Assembly (NCBI GenBank): GCA_016791115.1
Contig: JAEUNL010000022.1
Location: 1 to 46,170, forward strand
Direction: 5' to 3'
DNA length: 46,170 bases
Source: Rhodocyclaceae bacterium
GTDB lineage: Bacteria > Pseudomonadota > Gammaproteobacteria > Burkholderiales > Rhodocyclaceae
Part shown: positions 8,460 through 17,899 of the stretch, piece after piece
Layout: every line of letters starts with the position of its first letter
Numbering within the stretch: the first letter of the stretch is position 1
Position numbers and translations under genes: made by a program
The notes under the pieces: generated by a model
Told to the model about the DNA's origin: nothing
Database searches by the model: none
The model's input: the letters and a program-made list of their open reading frames with translations, nothing else

Positions 8460-10301
8460 ATGAGCGAAACGCCTCAAGATCAAGCGATGCTGGTCCCGCC
8501 AGCCGCGACCGTCGACTTCGAAGTCGAACGGCGCAAGCTGCGCTCGGCGCTGGCGATGACGTGGAAGAGCCTCCCTTCGCTGATCGTCGGCACGTTCGCG
8601 CTGGCCTGGCTGGGCCACTCGGCGGGTCGCGAGATCGCGACGATGCTGATCGTGGTCGCGGGTCTGTCCAGCGCAGTCTGGCGCGTCGTCCTGTGGCAGC
8701 GTTATGGCGGCGACAAGGCCGATACGCCGGCGCGCGTCGACTCGGGGCAACGCCAGTTCGAGGGCGCTGCACTGGCCACCGGCATGCTCTGGTGCATCAG
8801 CGGCGTGGGCGTGTATCCGTTCGCCGGGCCGCACGAGGGCATGGTCGTGCTGCTGATCATATCCGGCGCAATTGCCGTCGGCGCTTTCTTCACCGCGCTG
8901 ATCCGGCATGCCTTCCTGTTGTTTTCGGCCCCCGTGGTGATCGGCGTGATCGTCGTCTCAGCGCTGCCCGAGGCGCGCTCGTGGATCGTGCCGCTGGTGA
9001 CGATTTTTTTCTACAACGCGATCCTGCGCACCGCCAGGGACTACCGCGATCTGACGACGCGCGCGATCCGCAACGAACTCGAGGCCGCGGCGGCAAATGC
9101 GGCCCTGATCGAGGCCAAGGAACTCGCAGAAGCAGCGAACGTGGCGAAGTCGCGCTTCCTCGCGAACATGAGCCACGAGATCCGCACGCCGATGATCGGG
9201 GTGCTGGGCTCGCTCGACCTGCTGGCAGGAACGCGCCTCGACGCCGGGCAGCGCGAACTGGTCGACACCGCCGCCTCGTCGGGCGAAACGCTGCTCGCGG
9301 TGCTCAACGAGGTGCTGGACTACTCGAAGATCGAGGCGGGCAAGCTCGAACTGGTCACCGAACCTTTCGTGCTGCGGGAACCGGCCGAGGCCGCGCTGGC
9401 GCTGTTCAACGCCAACGCCAGGCGCAAGGGGGTTGCGCTCGAACTGGAAGTCGCGCCCGATCTGCCGGACCGGGTTGCAGGCGATGCGGCGCGGCTGCGC
9501 CAGATCCTGCTGAACCTGGTCGGCAACGCGGTGAAATTCACCCGCCATGGCCGCGTTCTGGTCCGCATGCAACGACTCGAAGAATCGGCGGTGACGCTGC
9601 GCCTGGGCATCGAAGTGATCGACACCGGCAGCGGCATCGAGCCTGACATCTGCCGCGAACTGTTCACGCCGTTCTTCCAGGCCGACGCGACGACCCAGCG
9701 CCAGCACGGGGGCACCGGGCTCGGCCTGGCGATCTGCAAGCGGCTGGTCGAGGCGATGCGGGGAAGCATCGGCGTCGACAGCGCGCCGGGTCGGGGATCG
9801 CGGTTTCATCTCCAGGTCGAACTCGGAGCAATTTCGCAGGTGCAACCTGACGCGGGCACGACGCTCCCCGCGGACGACGGATCGCTCGCACCACTCTGCG
9901 GAACCGTGCTGCTGGTCGAGGATGCGCCGGTCAACCGCATGATCGCTTCGCACATGCTGCGCGCCCTCGGCCTCGAGCACATCGAGGCCGAGAATGGCCA
10001 GCAGGCGCTCGACCTGCTGCAGACCCACCGCGTCGCACTGGTACTGATGGACTGCCAGATGCCCGTGCTCGACGGCTACAGCACGACGCGACGCATTCGC
10101 GAGCGAGAAGCCGAATCGGGCCTCGCGCGCCTGCCCGTGGTGGCCCTGACCGCCAACGCGCTGAGCGGCGACGAAGAACGCTGCCTTGCCGCAGGCATGG
10201 ACGCCTACCTGCCCAAACCCTACACGCGCGTTCAACTACACGGCGTGCTCGAGCGCTGGCTTGGCGCGAAAGCCGCCGCGGCGCGCTCCGTCGCCGCCTG
10301 A
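8460..10301 (+). CDS. Membrane hybrid sensor histidine kinase with receiver domain
   Basis: A 613-residue hybrid two-component protein. The N-terminal ~190 residues hold about six hydrophobic helices and no large periplasmic loop. Then come a HisKA domain with [14 protein letters not shown] (phospho-acceptor His about 239) and an HATPase_c domain with [16 protein letters not shown] and GGTGLGL. The C-terminal receiver has LLVEDAPVN, phospho-acceptor Asp about 531 in VLMDCQMP, and Lys in LPKPY. All catalytic residues are present. No Hpt protein or output regulator is adjacent. It precedes three chemotaxis genes and has a FliA-like promoter, so it probably belongs to motility or biofilm control. 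The signal is unknown. Confidence 0.9.
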   Translation: MSETPQDQAMLVPPAATVDFEVERRKLRSALAMTWKSLPSLIVGTFALAWLGHSAGREIATMLIVVAGLSSAVWRVVLWQRYGGDKADTPARVDSGQRQFEGAALATGMLWCISGVGVYPFAGPHEGMVVLLIISGAIAVGAFFTALIRHAFLLFSAPVVIGVIVVSALPEARSWIVPLVTIFFYNAILRTARDYRDLTTRAIRNELEAAAANAALIEAKELAEAANVAKSRFLANMSHEIRTPMIGVLGSLDLLAGTRLDAGQRELVDTAASSGETLLAVLNEVLDYSKIEAGKLELVTEPFVLREPAEAALALFNANARRKGVALELEVAPDLPDRVAGDAARLRQILLNLVGNAVKFTRHGRVLVRMQRLEESAVTLRLGIEVIDTGSGIEPDICRELFTPFFQADATTQRQHGGTGLGLAICKRLVEAMRGSIGVDSAPGRGSRFHLQVELGAISQVQPDAGTTLPADDGSLAPLCGTVLLVEDAPVNRMIASHMLRALGLEHIEAENGQQALDLLQTHRVALVLMDCQMPVLDGYSTTRRIREREAESGLARLPVVALTANALSGDEERCLAAGMDAYLPKPYTRVQLHGVLERWLGAKAAAARSVAA

Positions 10302-10428
10302 TCCCTGCGCCGCCCGGCAGCAGCGCGCCAGCGCACGGCTGCCCTGCACCTGCTCCGAACGCCTGCCAACGCCGCCGCGTTACGCCAGTCGTTACATCTT
10401 TTTCTTTTTAAATCAGTGCACTATTCAC

Positions 10429-10456
10429 TCAAGGCGGCCTGCCACCGGTACGTAAA
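10429..10456 (+). promoter_or_regulatory. Weak FliA-like promoter candidate, first chemoreceptor
   Basis: TCAAG (10429-10433), then 15 bases, then TACGTAAA (10449-10456). Spacing is one base longer than in the other copies in this window and the -10 box is poorer, so this is the least certain of the set. It follows an unusually AT-rich stretch (10391-10427). Confidence 0.3.
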
Positions 10457-10517
10457 TCCTCGAAACAGCGACAGTCGATCGTCGTGCCCCGAATCGGTAC
10501 CTGGAGACCATCAGAAC

Positions 10518-12185
10518 ATGAATGCCGCCCCACAAGACATCGCCAGCGAAGAACCGGTCAAGCCCGCGCAGAAAGTCGATCTCAGTGCGGCGACACGGCT
10601 GCGCATGTCGTCGTTCGCGTTCAGCGGCCTGTTCTTCGTCTCGATCGCGGCTCTCGCGCTTTCCGGCTGGGTGAACGCAACCGGCCTCGCGGTGTTCGCC
10701 TGCCTCGTCGGGGCCGTGGTCGCGTTCGGTGACGCCGTCTATATCCATCGCATGAACGAAACCGTCGATGCACTCGCCGAGGCACTGAACCAGGGCACGC
10801 GGGACGTCAGCGATCTGTCGAGCGAATTCATGCTGCCCGAGGACTCGCCCGGACGCGCCATCGCACAACTGGTTGCCGACCGCGACGGAAAGGTGCGCGA
10901 GATGGTGGCGCGCGTGCGCCGCGGTTCGGTCAGTGCGGCCGGCGATGCCGCGCGACTGACGCGCTTCCTGCGCGACTCGACCCGCCTTGCCGGCGAACAG
11001 CGCGAACTGGCGGAAGACGTATTCCGCGCCGCCGATCAGACGCGCGAGGCGATCGAGACCGCCAACCGCAGCTCGAACGAGATCTCGGCCGCGACGACAC
11101 GCAACATCGAAGCCTCGCGCGAATCGCTCGCCGAACTGCATGGCGCGGCGCGCGGGGTCGGCGACGTCGAGCAACGCCTGCAGAGCTTCGACCACACCGT
11201 GCTGGAGATGGAGCGGCAGTTCCTGGCCATCGGCGGCGTGGTGCAGATCATCAATGGCGTGTCGGACCAGACCAACCTGCTCGCGCTCAATGCCGCGATC
11301 GAGGCATCGCGCGCCGGCGAAAGCGGGCGCGGCTTCGCCGTCGTCGCCGACCAGGTGCGCACGCTCGCCGAACGCGTCAAATCCGCGACCGGAGAGATCA
11401 GCGAGGCAATCGATGCCATGGGCGTCATGGTGACGCAGACACGCGAAGGCAGCGCAACGATCCGCGGCCATGTCTCGCGCACCGCAGAGGCGGTGCGCCG
11501 CTCGTCGGAGCGTTTCGACGACATGCTGGCCGAGTACGAACAGATGGCCGTCCAGATTCGCGCCGCGGGCGGCGCGATAGAGAACGTTGCCGCGATGAAC
11601 GGACGCATCCACGAAACGGTGGCGCGCATCCATTCCAGCTGCGAACAGGTTGCCAGTTGCATGCAGGAGGCGGAACTCAACGTGGGCAAGGTCGCACGGG
11701 CCAACGAACGCATACAGGATTTCGCGATGCGCTTCCGCATCGGCGACGACCGGCTCGAGCGGCTCACGGCAGCAATGCGCGACTGCGCGGGCGAGTGCAG
11801 CGGCACGCTGGCGGGCCTGCGCCTGTCCGACGACGAAGACTGGGCCGATTCGGGCGTAACACCGCCTGCGCGCACGCTGCCAACGGATGCCTGCGGCGCA
11901 CTCGCGCGCGCCCTGGATCGGCTCTCGGCGCACGCGCCGGGTGCCGCTTATGCACGTGTGATCGACGCCGACGGTATTGCGCTGACGTGTTCTCCGGCTG
12001 ACGCGCCTTCGGCCGACGCGCAGGTCGCGAAGCGCAGCGCGAGATCACGCCAGGTGTTGCTGGTGCAGACCTACCAGGCCGCGGACGGACGCATCCTGTG
12101 CGACGTCTCGGTGCCGGTATGGTCGGACGGGCGCCGTCTGGGCACGGTGTCGGTCGGCATGCTCTCCAACCAGATCGCCGACTGA
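10518..12185 (+). CDS. Methyl-accepting chemotaxis protein with C-terminal sensor-like domain
   Basis: A 555-residue chemoreceptor. Two closely spaced transmembrane helices (about residues 35-75) leave almost no periplasmic domain, so the ligand is probably sensed in the membrane or cytoplasm. The signalling hairpin is intact: [19 protein letters not shown] followed by [16 protein letters not shown]. Beyond the coiled coil is an extra domain of about 100 residues ending in [19 protein letters not shown], a PAS/Cache-like tail seen on other receptors. The ATG at 10518 was preferred to one at 10416 because the upstream part is not protein-like. It is the first of three chemotaxis genes in a row. 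Confidence 0.9.
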   Translation: MNAAPQDIASEEPVKPAQKVDLSAATRLRMSSFAFSGLFFVSIAALALSGWVNATGLAVFACLVGAVVAFGDAVYIHRMNETVDALAEALNQGTRDVSDLSSEFMLPEDSPGRAIAQLVADRDGKVREMVARVRRGSVSAAGDAARLTRFLRDSTRLAGEQRELAEDVFRAADQTREAIETANRSSNEISAATTRNIEASRESLAELHGAARGVGDVEQRLQSFDHTVLEMERQFLAIGGVVQIINGVSDQTNLLALNAAIEASRAGESGRGFAVVADQVRTLAERVKSATGEISEAIDAMGVMVTQTREGSATIRGHVSRTAEAVRRSSERFDDMLAEYEQMAVQIRAAGGAIENVAAMNGRIHETVARIHSSCEQVASCMQEAELNVGKVARANERIQDFAMRFRIGDDRLERLTAAMRDCAGECSGTLAGLRLSDDEDWADSGVTPPARTLPTDACGALARALDRLSAHAPGAAYARVIDADGIALTCSPADAPSADAQVAKRSARSRQVLLVQTYQAADGRILCDVSVPVWSDGRRLGTVSVGMLSNQIAD

Positions 12186-12222
12186 TTTGCACCTTCCCCG
12201 CCTCGCCCGGCCGGCACCGCGC

Positions 12223-12249
12223 TCAAGGAAGACGTCGCAGGGCCGTAAT
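12223..12249 (+). promoter_or_regulatory. Candidate FliA promoter, split-Aer pair
   Basis: TCAAG (12223-12227), exactly 14 bases, then GCCGTAAT (12242-12249), about 77 bases before the PAS gene. It is a close match in both box sequence and spacing to the copies at 8426 and 28527 and to the minus-strand copy at 37299. Confidence 0.55.
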
Positions 12250-12325
12250 ACCTGCAAACGAGCACTCCGGCAGCAAGGCTCACGCCACGCCGCCGGCTGC
12301 GGAACGGGATCAGCCAGGTGGAGAT

Positions 12326-12844
12326 ATGAAAAGGGACATCACGCCGACCAGCGTCGAACGCGTCATGCGCGAGGACGATTTCATCGTCTCCAAGACCAAC
12401 CGCAAGGGCATCATCACCTACGGCAACCCGATCTTCATCGAATTCTCGGGCTACAGCGAGGCGGAGCTGCTCGGCTCGCAGCACAACATCATCCGCCACC
12501 CGGACATGCCGCGCTCGGCCTTCAAGCTGGTGTGGGACACCATCGAAACCGGCAAGGAGATGTTCGCGTACGTTAAGAACATGTCGAGGGACGGCGGGTT
12601 CTACTGGGTGTTCGCGCACATCACGCCCGACCTCGACGCCTCGGGCAACATCGTCGGCTACACATCGGTGAGGCGCTGCCCGAAACGCAGCGCGATCGAC
12701 AAGATCGAACCGGTCTATCGCCAGATGCTGCAGGCCGAACGCGCCGCCGGCGCGCGCGAGGCCATGACGGCCGGTACGCGCGTCCTTCTGGATCTGCTGG
12801 AAAAAACGGGTATGGGCTATGAAGAACTGGTTTTCTCGCTTTGA
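12326..12844 (+). CDS. PAS-domain energy-taxis sensor, Aer N-terminus-like (CetB-type)
   Basis: A 172-residue soluble protein that is essentially one PAS domain of the Aer type. It shows the Aer-family strings [37 protein letters not shown] and [10 protein letters not shown]. In Aer this domain binds FAD and reports redox state; flavin binding here is inferred from family. There is no transmembrane or signalling domain. Instead the next gene, overlapping it by 26 bases, encodes a receptor with little sensory domain of its own. This matches the two-protein CetB/CetA energy-taxis system of Campylobacter, so the pair likely works as a split Aer. The start at 12326 has GGAG upstream. Confidence 0.85.
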   Translation: MKRDITPTSVERVMREDDFIVSKTNRKGIITYGNPIFIEFSGYSEAELLGSQHNIIRHPDMPRSAFKLVWDTIETGKEMFAYVKNMSRDGGFYWVFAHITPDLDASGNIVGYTSVRRCPKRSAIDKIEPVYRQMLQAERAAGAREAMTAGTRVLLDLLEKTGMGYEELVFSL

Positions 12845-14105
12845 CCGGCGTTACGCCGCAGTCACGCTGATCGCAATCGGCCTCGGGGCGGTTTTCTGGA
12901 CGCCGTGGGCGGCTTGGCCGCCGCTGATCGTGGCGGCCGCCCTGCTCGTGCTACCGGTGCGCACCAGATCCGATGCGCTTGCCCAAATCGACACGTTGCT
13001 GGGCGACGTGGGCGCCGGCCGTCTGGTGTCGCGCCTGCCGCATGCGTTCGAGGATCCCACGCTCGAATCGATACGCAGCAACCTGAATTCGGCGCTCGAT
13101 CAGACCGAAACCGCGTTCCGCGAGATCCTCGGCGGCATGCACGCAACCTCTGAGGGGCGCCATTCGCGCCGCCTGCAACCGGTCGGCCTGCACGGCACCT
13201 TCCGCAATGTGCTCGAGCAAATGCAGGTGCTGCTCGATGAACTGGACGCCGCCCATGAATCGGTCGCGCGCGAGGCACTGCTGTCGCGCATCTTCCTGCG
13301 CTCGGAACGCGGCCTGTCGCGCTCGATCGAGCACGTCGGCAACGCCCTCGTCGAAGTCGGCGGCAACTCGGCGCAGTCCGAGACGCTCGCCACCTCGTTC
13401 GCCGAGTCGGCGCGCGCGATGTCGGAAGCGGCCGGCCGCATGTCTGAGGCGCTCGGTGCCGCCCAGGTTTCGGCGCAGAGCGGCACACACGCCATCGAAG
13501 ACCTGAATGCGAAGGCCGCCGCCATCCGCGACCTGACCGGCCACATCGACGGCATTGCCAAGCAGACCAATCTGCTCGCACTGAATGCAGCCATCGAGGC
13601 AGCGCGCGCGGGCGAGGCGGGGCGCGGCTTCGCCGTCGTTGCCGACGAAGTGCGCAAGCTTGCGGACCAGGCGCAGCGCTCGGCCGAGGAGATCGCCGCA
13701 GCCATCGCCGCGATGATCGAGTCCATGGAGGCAGCCAGCACGCAGATCCGGTCGCTGAACCACTCGGTTTCCACGGCGCGTTCGACCGCCGGCGAATTCG
13801 GCAGCGAACTCGCCGGGTCCGCCAGTTCTGCCGCAAAGGTGATCGGCCTCGCCGGATCGATCGGCGCCGGCGCGATCGACATGGAAAAATCGATGGGCCT
13901 GGTGGCGCTCGCGCAGCGTGCGCGTGCCGACGCCAGTGCGATCCTGAACGGCGCCGAGATCAACGTCGCGAGCCTGTCCGAAATGGAACGCGAGGCGGTG
14001 GCGGTTGCACGCACCCGCAAGTGGGTCAAGGGCAGCGCCGATCGCGACGCGCTGGTCGGCATCTACGATCAGTTGTTCGAGACCATCGAATCCCAGATGG
14101 AGTGA
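12819..14105 (+). CDS. Methyl-accepting chemotaxis protein, partner of the PAS protein (CetA-type)
   Basis: A 428-residue chemoreceptor with a hydrophobic hairpin at residues 12-48 and no periplasmic ligand domain. A HAMP-like linker ([17 protein letters not shown]) is followed by the signalling hairpin [37 protein letters not shown]. The start lies 26 bases inside the upstream PAS gene, implying coupled translation and probably a fixed ratio of the two products. Lacking its own sensor, it likely takes its signal from that PAS protein. No CheA, CheW or methyltransferase gene is in the window. No pentapeptide tether is visible at the C-terminus. Confidence 0.88.
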   Translation: MKNWFSRFDRRYAAVTLIAIGLGAVFWTPWAAWPPLIVAAALLVLPVRTRSDALAQIDTLLGDVGAGRLVSRLPHAFEDPTLESIRSNLNSALDQTETAFREILGGMHATSEGRHSRRLQPVGLHGTFRNVLEQMQVLLDELDAAHESVAREALLSRIFLRSERGLSRSIEHVGNALVEVGGNSAQSETLATSFAESARAMSEAAGRMSEALGAAQVSAQSGTHAIEDLNAKAAAIRDLTGHIDGIAKQTNLLALNAAIEAARAGEAGRGFAVVADEVRKLADQAQRSAEEIAAAIAAMIESMEAASTQIRSLNHSVSTARSTAGEFGSELAGSASSAAKVIGLAGSIGAGAIDMEKSMGLVALAQRARADASAILNGAEINVASLSEMEREAVAVARTRKWVKGSADRDALVGIYDQLFETIESQME

Positions 14106-14215
14106 GCCCCATTCATCCGGGGCGCAGCACACCGGCCTGAAACCCGCACGGGACGGCGTTCTTCGGGGTGGTTGCCCGCGGGTCGCCATTTCACGGGCCC
14201 CACAGCCGTGCGATG

Positions 14216-14243
14216 CCCGCAAGGTCCATGCCGTGCGGGTTTT
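14216..14243 (+). terminator. Possible intrinsic terminator after the chemotaxis genes
   Basis: CCCGCA (14216-14221) and TGCGGG (14234-14239) can form a six-base-pair stem with a 12-base loop, followed by TTTT. It sits between the chemoreceptor and the pqi genes, 34 bases before the first pqiA-like start. Confidence 0.4.
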
Positions 14244-14276
14244 GGCAAATCGCACGATTCGTTGGACAATCCGGGC

Positions 14277-14894
14277 ATGAGCCCGCCCAATCCCGACAGC
14301 CTGATCGCCTGCCACGAGTGCGACCTGCTCCAGACGGCACCTGATCTGCCGCCCGGGAGTGCAGCGTGCTGCGCGCGCTGCGGTGCGCGGCTGTTTCGCG
14401 TCACGCACCATGGACTCGACCGCTGCCTCGCGCTCACGCTGGCGGCCGGCGTGCTGTTCGTGATCGCCAACCTGTTCCCGATTGTCATCGTCGACCTGCA
14501 GGGCCAGCAGGTCAGCACGACGCTGATGGGCGCCGTGCGGGCGCTGTACGCGCAGGAGCGCCCGCTTGTCGCCGCGCTGGTGTTCGCGACCACCATGCTG
14601 GTGCCGGCGATCGAGCTTTTCGCCATCACCTGGATGCTGTTGCCGCTGCGCTTCGGGCACGCGGCGCCGGGGCTTCGCCCGTGCTTTCGCTGGGTCCAGA
14701 GCGCACGCCCCTGGAGCATGATCGAGGTGTTCATGCTTGGCGTGCTGGTCTCGGTCGCCAAGCTGTCGCACGTTGCGGTGGTGGTGCCGGGCCTTGCGCT
14801 GTGGTCGTTCGGCGCACTGATCCTGCTGCTCGCCGCGGCAGCTTCGGCGTTCGACGGACGCGAGCTTTGGGCTCGCGTGGCGCGCACCGCATGA
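14277..14894 (+). CDS. pqiA: PqiA-like membrane protein, first half
   Basis: A 205-residue inner-membrane protein corresponding to the N-terminal module of PqiA. It starts with a CxxC pair (C12/C15) and a second (C32/C35), a likely zinc or rubredoxin-like knot, and then has four transmembrane helices, the first containing the family's GVLFVIANLFPI. E. coli PqiA fuses two such modules in one 417-residue chain; here they are separate genes overlapping by four bases (ATGA). PqiA is thought to support the PqiB lipid conduit between inner and outer membranes. The start at 14277 was chosen because the cysteine knot begins right after it. Confidence 0.87.
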   Translation: MSPPNPDSLIACHECDLLQTAPDLPPGSAACCARCGARLFRVTHHGLDRCLALTLAAGVLFVIANLFPIVIVDLQGQQVSTTLMGAVRALYAQERPLVAALVFATTMLVPAIELFAITWMLLPLRFGHAAPGLRPCFRWVQSARPWSMIEVFMLGVLVSVAKLSHVAVVVPGLALWSFGALILLLAAAASAFDGRELWARVARTA

Positions 14895-15544
14895 ATCGGC
14901 GCGAATTGACGGCCACCGAACTCGGGCTGTTGGGTTGCCATTGCTGCGGCCTGGTTTCGCGCCCGACCCTGGCCATCGACGATGTCCGCGCGCATCGCTG
15001 CCCGCGCTGCGGTACGCACCTGCATGCGCGCAAGCCGCACAGCATCGGACGCGCCTGGGCCTGCTGGATCGCAGCGGCCATCCTCTACCTGCCGGCCAAC
15101 CTGCTGCCGATCATGAACACCAGCTCGCTGTTCGATTCGCAGCGCGACACCATCATGAGCGGCGTGATCTTCCTCTGGCACGAGGGCGACTGGCCGCTGG
15201 CCGCGTTGGTGTTCTTTGCAAGTATCATGGTGCCGATGCTCAAGCTCATCGCCATCGCCTATCTGCTGGTGACCGTGCAGATCGGCAAGATCAACCGTCG
15301 TCACCAGCGCGCCCGCCTGTATCGGCTGCTCGAATTCGTCGGGCGCTGGTCGATGCTCGACATCTATGTCGTCACCATACTCGTGGCGTTGGTTCATCTG
15401 CAGTCTCTCGCGCTGATCGAGGCCGGCCCGGGTGCGCTGGCGTTCGGCGCCGTCGTGGTGCTCACCATGCTGTCGGCGATGAGCTTCGATCCGCGGTTGA
15501 TCTGGGACCACCGCAAGGAAAAGGATGTCCGACATGCTCCCTGA
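14891..15544 (+). CDS. pqiA: PqiA-like membrane protein, second half
   Basis: A 217-residue inner-membrane protein matching the C-terminal PqiA module. Cysteine pairs lie at C16/C19 and C37/C40, followed by four transmembrane helices beginning with AAAILYLPANLLPIMNT, a family hallmark. Translation is coupled on both sides: ATGA overlap with the first half, and the downstream pqiB starts 20 bases before this gene ends. An in-frame open stretch extends upstream to 14366, but it runs over the first-half gene and is not protein-like. Splitting of PqiA into two genes is frequent in betaproteobacteria. Confidence 0.87.
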   Translation: MNRRELTATELGLLGCHCCGLVSRPTLAIDDVRAHRCPRCGTHLHARKPHSIGRAWACWIAAAILYLPANLLPIMNTSSLFDSQRDTIMSGVIFLWHEGDWPLAALVFFASIMVPMLKLIAIAYLLVTVQIGKINRRHQRARLYRLLEFVGRWSMLDIYVVTILVALVHLQSLALIEAGPGALAFGAVVVLTMLSAMSFDPRLIWDHRKEKDVRHAP

Positions 15545-17171
15545 TGCGGCCGAACTGCCGCAGGCCGAACCCGCGCGCGGGGGCCGCTTCGCGCCGCAAC
15601 TGGTGTGGATCATCCCGCTCGTCGCGGCCCTGATTGGCGGCTGGCTCGCGATCCACGCCTGGCTGGAACAGGGACCGACGATCACCATCAGTTTCGCATC
15701 CGCCGAGGGCCTCGAGCCGGGCAAGACGCGGATCAAGTACAAGGACGTCGACATCGGTCAGGTCAAGGCCCTGGCATTGTCGGACGACCGCAAGCGCGTC
15801 ATCGCGACCGCGGAAATGACCAAGCAGGCAGAGGAACTGCTGGTGGACGACACGCGCTTCTGGGTGGTTCGCCCGCGCATCAGCGGCGGCAACGTGTCGG
15901 GCCTGTCCACCCTGCTCGGCGGCACCTACGTCGGCGTCGATGTCGGCAAGTCGGGCGAGTCGCGCCGCCAGTTCGTCGGCCTCGACGTACCGCCCGCCAT
16001 TTCGCTCGACGTACCGGGCCGACGCTTCCTCTTGCATGGCAGCGATCTGGGTTCGCTCGACGTCGGCTCGCCGGTGTACATGCATCGCGTCCAGGTTGGC
16101 CAGGTGGTGGCCTTCGAACTGGACAAGAACGGCCGCGGCGTGTCGCTGACCATCTTCGTGCGCGCACCCTATGACCGGCACGTTGCCCAGAACACGCGCT
16201 TCTGGCAGGCGAGCGGCATCGACATCAATGTCGATGCCAGCGGCCTGAAGGTCGACACCCAATCCCTCGTGACCATCCTTCTCGGCGGCATCGCGTTCGA
16301 AACCCCGGACACGACGACTGCGAAGCCGGCGGACGAGAACGCGTCCTTCCACCTGTTCGCGGATCGTAGCCTGGCAATGAACAATCCCGACACCTACGCG
16401 GAAAGTTACGTGCTGGTATTTCGGGAATCGGTGCGCGGCCTGCGCACCGGTGCGCCGGTGGACTTTCGTGGGCTCGAGGTGGGCGAAGTCACTGCGATCC
16501 ACCTCGATGTCGATCGCGACGGCAAGGATGTCACCGTACCGGTCGAGATCCGGCTCTATCCGGAGCGGATGCGTTCCCTGTCGCGCAACCATCGCAATCA
16601 GCCGCTGGATTCCGCGAGGCTGATGGCCAATTTCGTCGAACGCGGATTACGGGCGCAGCTTCGCACCGCCAACCTGGTAAGCGGACAGCTCTATGTCGCA
16701 CTCGACTTCGTGCCCGGCGCCGCGCGCGCCAAGTTTGATCCGTCCGGCCAGCCGCCAGAGCTGCCAACCGCACCCGGCAGCTTCGAAGAACTTCAGAAAA
16801 CGCTCGGGTCGATCGCCGCCAAACTCGACAAGCTTCCTGTGGACAAGATTGCGGCAGACCTGCGTACCGCACTGCAGAGCCTCGACCATACGCTCAAGGA
16901 TGTCGATGCCATGGTCCGGCGCATCGATGGCGAGGTCACGCCCGACGCCCGCGAGGCGATCGCCGACGTGCGCCGCACCGTCGAGGAAGCGCGCGCCACG
17001 ATGCAGCAACTCGGCGCCGCGGTCGCCGCCGACAGCCCGCTGCAGCTGAACGCCGGCGCGGCATTGCGTGAAGTAACGCGCGCGGCACAGGCGCTGCGGA
17101 CACTTGCCGACACCCTGGAGCGTCATCCGGAATCGCTGATTCGCGGCAAGCAGAAGGAGGAACGGCAGTGA
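15525..17171 (+). CDS. pqiB: PqiB, MCE-domain intermembrane lipid-transport protein
   Basis: A 548-residue protein with one N-terminal transmembrane helix (LVWIIPLVAALIGGWLAI) and three consecutive MCE (MlaD-like) domains in the periplasm, at roughly residues 45-140, 160-240 and 285-390. The repeated signature is seen as GLEPGKTRIKYKDVDIGQV, GSPVYMHRVQVGQV and GAPVDFRGLEVGEV. The long helical C-terminus (about 420-540) would build the tunnel that spans the periplasm in E. coli PqiB. Length is close to E. coli PqiB (546). It overlaps the pqiA second half by 20 bases and pqiC by four bases. Confidence 0.93.
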   Translation: MSDMLPDAAELPQAEPARGGRFAPQLVWIIPLVAALIGGWLAIHAWLEQGPTITISFASAEGLEPGKTRIKYKDVDIGQVKALALSDDRKRVIATAEMTKQAEELLVDDTRFWVVRPRISGGNVSGLSTLLGGTYVGVDVGKSGESRRQFVGLDVPPAISLDVPGRRFLLHGSDLGSLDVGSPVYMHRVQVGQVVAFELDKNGRGVSLTIFVRAPYDRHVAQNTRFWQASGIDINVDASGLKVDTQSLVTILLGGIAFETPDTTTAKPADENASFHLFADRSLAMNNPDTYAESYVLVFRESVRGLRTGAPVDFRGLEVGEVTAIHLDVDRDGKDVTVPVEIRLYPERMRSLSRNHRNQPLDSARLMANFVERGLRAQLRTANLVSGQLYVALDFVPGAARAKFDPSGQPPELPTAPGSFEELQKTLGSIAAKLDKLPVDKIAADLRTALQSLDHTLKDVDAMVRRIDGEVTPDAREAIADVRRTVEEARATMQQLGAAVAADSPLQLNAGAALREVTRAAQALRTLADTLERHPESLIRGKQKEERQ

Positions 17172-17761
17172 CGCCTCGAATAGTTCGCACATTGCTCACG
17201 ACATTGTCCGGCGCGCTTGTCGCGGGTTGCGGGAGCTCGCCCGCACCGCGCTATTACGCGCTGGGCGCACCGGTCGAAGCGGCTGCGCCGACTGCCGCAC
17301 CGGCTCAGGACGCGCTTTCGGTCTGGGTCGCGCCGGTGACCTTGCCCGAGAGCGTCGATCGCCCGCAACTGGTGCTGCGCGTTTCGACGAACCGGGTTGC
17401 CATACTCGACGGACATCGCTGGGCCGAGCCCCTCGGCAGCGCCGTGACGCGGGCGATTGCCGCAAACCTGGCGGCGCGCCTCGGCGCACGCGTGGCGGCC
17501 GAAGGGCAGCATGCCGCAACCGGGGCGCAAATCAGGGTACTGGTCGACGTGCTGCGCTTCGAATCGTCGGCCGGCGAAAGCGTTACCGTTGAAGCCCAGT
17601 GGTCGGTGCGCCGCATTCAGGATTCAACGCTGCGCCATGGCCGCACGCGAGTCGTTGAACCCGCTTCGGGACCGGATAACGAATCGCTGGTGGCCGCCCA
17701 TTCGCGCGCGATCTCGGCGCTGAGCCACGATATCGCCCGGACCATCGCCAGCATGCATTAG
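17168..17761 (+). CDS. pqiC: PqiC, outer-membrane lipoprotein of the Pqi system
   Basis: A 197-residue lipoprotein of the ABC-transport auxiliary (PqiC/YmbA) family. The signal sequence ends at the lipobox LVAGC, and the mature part begins with the family's PAPRYYALGAP. It starts with GTG at 17168, overlapping the pqiB stop by four bases. In E. coli PqiC caps the PqiB tunnel at the outer membrane. The 138 bases after it, before the convergent mtdB gene, contain GC-rich inverted repeats without a clear T-tract. Confidence 0.9.
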   Translation: MTPRIVRTLLTTLSGALVAGCGSSPAPRYYALGAPVEAAAPTAAPAQDALSVWVAPVTLPESVDRPQLVLRVSTNRVAILDGHRWAEPLGSAVTRAIAANLAARLGARVAAEGQHAATGAQIRVLVDVLRFESSAGESVTVEAQWSVRRIQDSTLRHGRTRVVEPASGPDNESLVAAHSRAISALSHDIARTIASMH

Positions 17762-17899
17762 GCCGGAATTTCACGGGCGGCCCGCGTCCCTTGTCGGGAG
17801 CAGCGCCGGATCTGGCGGCCGCGTTGGATTCCCCGCCTGCCGGTGCCGCGGGGCGGCCGCACCGAGAAGCGCGGCGGGTTCCGAAACCTTCGAACGATC

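Noticed and set aside
17762..17899. A bidirectional terminator between pqiC and mtdB
   Set aside because: CCCCGC...GCGGGG (17831-17853) can pair, but there is no T-tract on either side, so I left it out of the features.
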